Assembly: GCA_017512905.1 (NCBI GenBank)
Contig: JAFWEL010000125.1
Location: forward strand, 1-64,000
DNA from: Clostridia bacterium
GTDB taxonomy: Bacteria; Bacillota; Clostridia; Christensenellales; Aristaeellaceae
Reading direction: 5' to 3'
Length of the DNA: 64,000 bases
Within the stretch, counting starts at the first letter, position 1, and each line of letters begins with the position of its first letter. Under the pieces are notes generated by a model. It saw nothing but the letters and a program-made list of their open reading frames with translations, did no database searches and was not told where the DNA came from. A program made the position numbers and the translations under genes. Shown here piece after piece: positions 60,417-64,000 of this stretch.

Positions 60417-61229
60417 ATGGGACAGAAAGTTAATCCCCACGGCGCCCGCGTCGGTGTCATCCTGGACTGGAGCACCAAGTGGTACGCAGGGAAAAAGGAT
60501 TTTTCCAATAACCTGATTGAAGATTACAACATCCGTAAGGCGATCCCCAAGATGATCGAGGAGAGCACCAAGAAGAGCGCCCGCGACGCCCGCGGCGCGA
60601 ATCCCAGCATCTCCCGCATCGACATCCAGCGCGCAGGCACCAAGCTGCACATCAGCGTCTACACCGCCAGGCCCGGCGTGGTCATCGGCCAGGGTGGCGC
60701 GGGCGTTGAGGCCCTGAAGAAGGCGCTGGAGAAGATGACCGGCCGCCAGGTGGCGCTGGACATCATGGAGATCAAGAACCCCGATACCGACGCCCAGCTG
60801 GTGGCCGACAGCATCGCCGAGCAGCTGGAAAAGCGCATCTCCTTCCGCCGCGCCATGAAGCAGGCCATCAGCCGCTCCATGAAGGCCGGCGCCAAGGGCA
60901 TCAAGACCTCCTGCTCCGGTCGCCTGGGCGGCGCGGACATCGCCCGCTCCGAAGGCTACCACGAGGGGTCCATCCCGCTGCAGACCCTGCGCGCCAACAT
61001 CGACTATGGCTTCGCTGAGGCCAAGACGACCTACGGCCGCATCGGCGTCAAGGTATGGATCTACAAGGGACAGATTCTGCCCAAGGACGGCAAGAAGGTT
61101 CTGCAGGGCTACACCGATCTGAAGAATCCCTTCGGTGGCCGCAACGACAGGAGAAGGAACGACCGCGGTCCCCGCGGTGAGCGCAGGGGCCGTCAGGATC
61201 GCCCCGAGCGCAAGGAAGGAGGCAACTAA
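60417..61229 (+). CDS. rpsC: Ribosomal protein S3
   Basis: 270-aa 30S protein with helicase role at mRNA entry. [20 protein letters not shown], the KH-domain [20 protein letters not shown], and [20 protein letters not shown] followed by [13 protein letters not shown] are conserved. The C-terminus is extended by an Arg/Gly-rich tail (residues ~240-270), longer than usual. Confidence 0.98.
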   Translation: MGQKVNPHGARVGVILDWSTKWYAGKKDFSNNLIEDYNIRKAIPKMIEESTKKSARDARGANPSISRIDIQRAGTKLHISVYTARPGVVIGQGGAGVEALKKALEKMTGRQVALDIMEIKNPDTDAQLVADSIAEQLEKRISFRRAMKQAISRSMKAGAKGIKTSCSGRLGGADIARSEGYHEGSIPLQTLRANIDYGFAEAKTTYGRIGVKVWIYKGQILPKDGKKVLQGYTDLKNPFGGRNDRRRNDRGPRGERRGRQDRPERKEGGN

Positions 61230-61232
61230 GCA

Positions 61233-61685
61233 ATGCTGATGCCCAAGAGAGTCAAGCACCGCAAACAGCAGCGCGGTCGCATGAAGGGTAAGGCCCAGCG
61301 AGGCAACTTCATCGCCTACGGCGAGTACGGTCTCGTGGCGACCCAGCCCGGCTGGGTGACCTCCAACCAGATAGAGGCTGCCCGTCAGGCCATGACCCGT
61401 CGCACCAAGCGTGGCGGCCAGGTCTGGATCAAGATTTTCCCCGACAAGCCCATCACTGCCAAGCCCGCTGAGACCCGAATGGGTTCCGGCAAGGGCGCTC
61501 CGGAGTACTGGGTGAGCGTCATCAAGCCCGGCCGTGTGCTGTTTGAGATGGCCGGTATCCCGGAAGAGACGGCCCGCGAGGCTCTGCGCCTGGCCGCCCA
61601 CAAGCTGCCCATCACGACGAAGTTCATCAAGAAGGAAGTTGTGACGGAAGAGGCCAATACTGAGATAGGTGGTGAAGAGCAGTGA
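61233..61685 (+). CDS. rplP: Ribosomal protein L16
   Basis: 150-aa 50S protein at the A/P-site tRNA elbow. [40 protein letters not shown] and [20 protein letters not shown] are diagnostic. An alternative ATG two codons downstream is possible. Its stop overlaps the rpmC GTG. Confidence 0.98.
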   Translation: MLMPKRVKHRKQQRGRMKGKAQRGNFIAYGEYGLVATQPGWVTSNQIEAARQAMTRRTKRGGQVWIKIFPDKPITAKPAETRMGSGKGAPEYWVSVIKPGRVLFEMAGIPEETAREALRLAAHKLPITTKFIKKEVVTEEANTEIGGEEQ

Positions 61686-61894
61686 AAACCAAGGACGAAC
61701 TGAAGGCCCTCCAGGCCAAGACCATGGCCGAGCTCGACACCGATCTGAAGGACAAGAAGAGCGAGCTGTTCAACCTGCGCTTCCAGCTGGCAACCGGTCA
61801 GCTGCAGAACACCGCCGCCATCCGCGACTGCAAGAAGAGCATCGCGAGGGTGAAGACCGTCATCCGTCAGCGCGAGCTGGCCGGCAAGGCATAA
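61682..61894 (+). CDS. rpmC: Ribosomal protein L29
   Basis: 70-aa 50S protein. [40 protein letters not shown] and the helical end [11 protein letters not shown] are typical. GTG start overlapping the rplP TGA (GTGA), so translation is coupled. Confidence 0.97.
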   Translation: MKTKDELKALQAKTMAELDTDLKDKKSELFNLRFQLATGQLQNTAAIRDCKKSIARVKTVIRQRELAGKA

Positions 61895-61915
61895 CGCGAA
61901 AGGAGGCAACTGAAA

Positions 61916-62176
61916 ATGGCTGAAGCAAGAGGCATGCGCAAAACTCGTATCGGCGTGGTTGTTTCCGATAAGATGGACAAGACCATCGTCGTCGCGATCC
62001 GCACCCGCGTCAAGCATCCGCTGTATGGCAAGATCATGAACCGCACCAACAAGATCAAGGCTCATGACGAAGAGAACCAGTGCGGCATCGGCGATACCGT
62101 GAAGATCATGGAGACCCGCCCGCTGTCCAAGGACAAGCACTGGCGCCTGGTTGAGATCATCGAAAAGGCGAAGTAA
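61916..62176 (+). CDS. rpsQ: Ribosomal protein S17
   Basis: 86-aa 30S protein. [51 protein letters not shown] are diagnostic. AAAGGAGG ribosome site. Confidence 0.98.
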   Translation: MAEARGMRKTRIGVVVSDKMDKTIVVAIRTRVKHPLYGKIMNRTNKIKAHDEENQCGIGDTVKIMETRPLSKDKHWRLVEIIEKAK

Positions 62177-62210
62177 GCCGCTTTAACAGTAAGCAAGGAG
62201 GAAGAAAAAT

Positions 62211-62579
62211 ATGATTCAGCCTCAAACTCGTTTGAAGGTAGCCGATAACTCCGGCGCTAAGGAAATCATGTGCTTCCGCGTGCTGGGCGGCTCTTTCCGC
62301 CGCACCGGCAGCGTGGGCGATGTGATCGTCGCTTCCGTGAAGTCCGCCAATCCCGGCGGCGCCGTGAAGAAGGGCGAGGTCGTGAAGGCCGTTATCGTCC
62401 GCACGCGCAAGCAGTATCGTCGTCCTGACGGCACCTATATCCGCTTCGACGACAATGCCGCCGTCATCATCAACGAACAGAAGCAGCCCAGGGGCACCCG
62501 CATCTTTGGGCCCGTGGCTCGCGAGCTCCGCGAAAAGGATTATATGAAGATCGTTTCGCTGGCGCCCGAAGTGCTTTAA
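62211..62579 (+). CDS. rplN: Ribosomal protein L14
   Basis: 122-aa 50S protein contacting 16S r[57 protein letters not shown] and [20 protein letters not shown] are diagnostic. First gene of the classical spc segment; here it continues directly from rpsQ. Confidence 0.98.
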   Translation: MIQPQTRLKVADNSGAKEIMCFRVLGGSFRRTGSVGDVIVASVKSANPGGAVKKGEVVKAVIVRTRKQYRRPDGTYIRFDDNAAVIINEQKQPRGTRIFGPVARELREKDYMKIVSLAPEVL

Positions 62580-62592
62580 TGGAGGTGCTACC

Positions 62593-62943
62593 ATGGCAGC
62601 AAAGCTTAAGGTAAAGGTCGGCGATACCGTCAAGGTCATCGCGGGCCCCGACAAGAACAAGAAGGAAAACACTGGCAAGGTCCAGAAGGTCTTCCCCGAA
62701 ACCGGCAGGATCATCGTCGAAGGCATGAACATGGTCAAGAAGCACCAGAAGCCCCGTGGACAGGGCCTGCCGGGCGGCATCATCGAGAAGGAAGCGGCCA
62801 TCGACGCCTCCAACGTGATGGTGATCTGCCCCAAGTGTGGCAAGCCCACCCGCATCGGCCATGTGTTCATCGATGGCGAGGGCAAGGCCTCTCGCCGCAA
62901 GCGCCGCGTGTGCAAGAAGTGCAAAGCGGTCTTCGACAACTGA
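62593..62943 (+). CDS. rplX: Ribosomal protein L24
   Basis: 116-aa 50S assembly-initiator protein with a KOW motif (KVGDTVKVIAGPDKNKK, then GKVQKVFPETGRIIVEGMN). The C-terminal CPKCGKPTRIGHVFIDGEG followed by CKKC forms a four-cysteine zinc-ribbon-like region. Confidence 0.97.
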   Translation: MAAKLKVKVGDTVKVIAGPDKNKKENTGKVQKVFPETGRIIVEGMNMVKKHQKPRGQGLPGGIIEKEAAIDASNVMVICPKCGKPTRIGHVFIDGEGKASRRKRRVCKKCKAVFDN

Positions 62944-62964
62944 TGTTAAGGGAGGATTAGCACA

Positions 62965-63507
62965 GTGGCAAGATTAAAGGATAAGTACCGCGCGGAAGTG
63001 GCCCCGGCGCTGAAGCAGCACTTCCAGTACAAGAACGTCATGGAAATTCCGCGCCTGGAGAAGATCGTTATCAACATGGGCCTGGGCGATTGCAAGGACA
63101 ACGCCAAAGCCCTGGAGGTGGCTGTCAACGAGCTGGCGACCATTTCCGGCCAGAAGCCCCTGGTGACCAAGGCGAAGAAGTCCATCGCAAACTTCAAGCT
63201 GCGCGCCGGCATGAACGTTGGCGCCAAGGTCACCCTGCGCGGCGACAGAATGTATGAGTTCACCGACAAGCTGGTCAGCATCGTGCTGCCCCGCGTGCGC
63301 GACTTCCGTGGCGTTTCCACCAAGGCCTTCGACGGCCGCGGCAATTACAGCCTGGGCGTTCGCGAGCAGCTGATTTTCCCCGAGATCGAGTACGACAAGG
63401 TTGAAAAGATCCGCGGCATGGAGATGATCTTCGTCACCACCGCCAAGACCGACGAGGAAGCACGGGAACTGCTCCGCCTTCTGGGCATGCCGTTCCAGAA
63501 TGCTTGA
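62965..63507 (+). CDS. rplE: Ribosomal protein L5
   Basis: 180-aa 50S protein binding 5S rRNA. Start is GTG at 62965 behind [65 protein letters not shown] and [19 protein letters not shown] are diagnostic. Confidence 0.98.
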   Translation: MARLKDKYRAEVAPALKQHFQYKNVMEIPRLEKIVINMGLGDCKDNAKALEVAVNELATISGQKPLVTKAKKSIANFKLRAGMNVGAKVTLRGDRMYEFTDKLVSIVLPRVRDFRGVSTKAFDGRGNYSLGVREQLIFPEIEYDKVEKIRGMEMIFVTTAKTDEEARELLRLLGMPFQNA

Positions 63508-63526
63508 TTGAAGGAGGAAATTCAAC

Positions 63527-63712
63527 GTGGCTAAGACAAGCATGAAGATAAAGCAGGCCCGGCCCGCAAAGTATTCCACCCGCGCCTACACCCGCTGCCG
63601 CATCTGCGGCAGGCCCCATTCGGTGCTGCGCAAGTATGGCGTGTGCCGCATTTGCTTCCGTGAGCTGGCCTACGCGGGCCAGATCCCGGGTGTACGCAAG
63701 GCAAGCTGGTAA
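63527..63712 (+). CDS. rpsN: Ribosomal protein S14, zinc-binding type
   Basis: 61-aa S14 of the short zinc-ribbon (type Z) form typical of Firmicutes. Cysteine pairs are in RCRICGRP and VCRICFRE, followed by [16 protein letters not shown] start behind AAGGAGG. Confidence 0.98.
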   Translation: MAKTSMKIKQARPAKYSTRAYTRCRICGRPHSVLRKYGVCRICFRELAYAGQIPGVRKASW

Positions 63713-63737
63713 TCCGGCAGTTTAAGGAGGTAACGAA

Positions 63738-64000
63738 ATGGCTGTTATTAATGACCCCATCGCGGATATGCTGACCCGAATCCGCAATGGCCTGATTGCC
63801 AGACACGACAGCGTGACGATGCCCGCTTCCAATATGAAGAAGGCCATCGCGAAGATTCTGCTGGACGAAGGCTACATCAAGTCTGTCGACTATGTGGATG
63901 ACGGCTTGCAGGGGCAGATCAAGATCGCTCTGAAGTATGTTCAGGGCAGGGAATCCGTCATCAAGGGCCTCAAGCGCATCTCCAAGCCCGGACTGCGCGT
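63738..64000 (+). CDS. rpsH: Ribosomal protein S8, 5' part (runs off the window)
   Basis: First 87 codons of S8, a 30S protein that binds the 16S central domain. [37 protein letters not shown] and [13 protein letters not shown] are diagnostic. ATG 63738 follows AAGGAGG. The 3' end lies beyond base 64000. Confidence 0.97.
   Translation, partial: MAVINDPIADMLTRIRNGLIARHDSVTMPASNMKKAIAKILLDEGYIKSVDYVDDGLQGQIKIALKYVQGRESVIKGLKRISKPGLR

Overview
The window is a GC-rich (roughly 60 % by eye) chromosomal segment of an anaerobic Firmicute, most likely an uncultured gut- or rumen-type member of the Clostridia. Evidence: pyruvate:ferredoxin oxidoreductase, a Firmicutes-type S10-spc ribosomal operon with zinc-ribbon S14, a biotin ECF transporter (BioY), OhrR-, DeoR- and PucR-type regulators, a SpoIID-domain protein, and many sigma-70/sigma-A promoters with exact 17-bp spacers. 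There are no rRNA or tRNA genes, CRISPR arrays or phage genes. Mobile DNA is limited to short palindromic intergenic repeats.

Layout. 1-6.3 kb: the 3' end of an acyl-CoA synthetase gene (its first ~135 bases look foreign), a GNAT acetyltransferase, PFOR overlapping an acyl-ACP thioesterase, and a Phd/RelE-type toxin-antitoxin pair. 6.3-9.7 kb: a cytidylate-kinase-like protein, a PucR-type regulator divergent from an HPr-like protein that lacks the phospho-histidine, and a small exported protein. 9.9-20.1 kb: an L-ascorbate (ula) catabolic and PTS island with two divergent arms. The minus arm carries ulaE, a VCBS/FG-GAP-like protein, ulaF and a YcxB-like protein. The plus arm carries ulaG, ulaC, ulaA, ulaB, a HAD phosphatase and a DeoR regulator, followed by HPr on its own promoter and a second HAD phosphatase. 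UlaD, the decarboxylase, is absent from the window. 20.1-25.4 kb: an OhrR-like/flavodoxin/TSCPD operon, GreA, an FMN reductase, BioY and an HD-GYP protein. 25.6-32.6 kb: arginine/carbamoyl-phosphate genes (argF, carA, and carB fused in frame to dapF), with a GIY-YIG gene and repeats inserted between argF and carA. Tandem ARG-box-like sites lie upstream of argF. 32.8-37.3 kb: a large exported acidic protein, a two-gene ABC transporter and a DUF5655-like protein. 37.4-40.8 kb: an FHA-rodA-pbpA cell-wall operon. 41.1-45.1 kb: an exported SpoIID/SH3 protein and an exported caspase-like protein with Ig-like domains. 45.2-50.6 kb: an RND efflux protein enlarged to 1816 aa by a coiled-coil and PTE-repeat insertion. 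51.3-56.4 kb: a 1437-aa exported Big_2-type Ig-like repeat protein with a ~350-nt leader, and a TlpA-like thioredoxin. 56.4-64 kb: the S10/spc ribosomal operon, running off the end within rpsH.

Most informative points: the CarB-DapF fusion has the first DapF catalytic cysteine replaced by glycine. The RND transporter has a very large periplasmic insertion. Two HPr-fold proteins appear to have complementary losses of His15 and Ser46. A family of perfect hairpins abuts stop codons. Several other palindromic repeat families punctuate operons.
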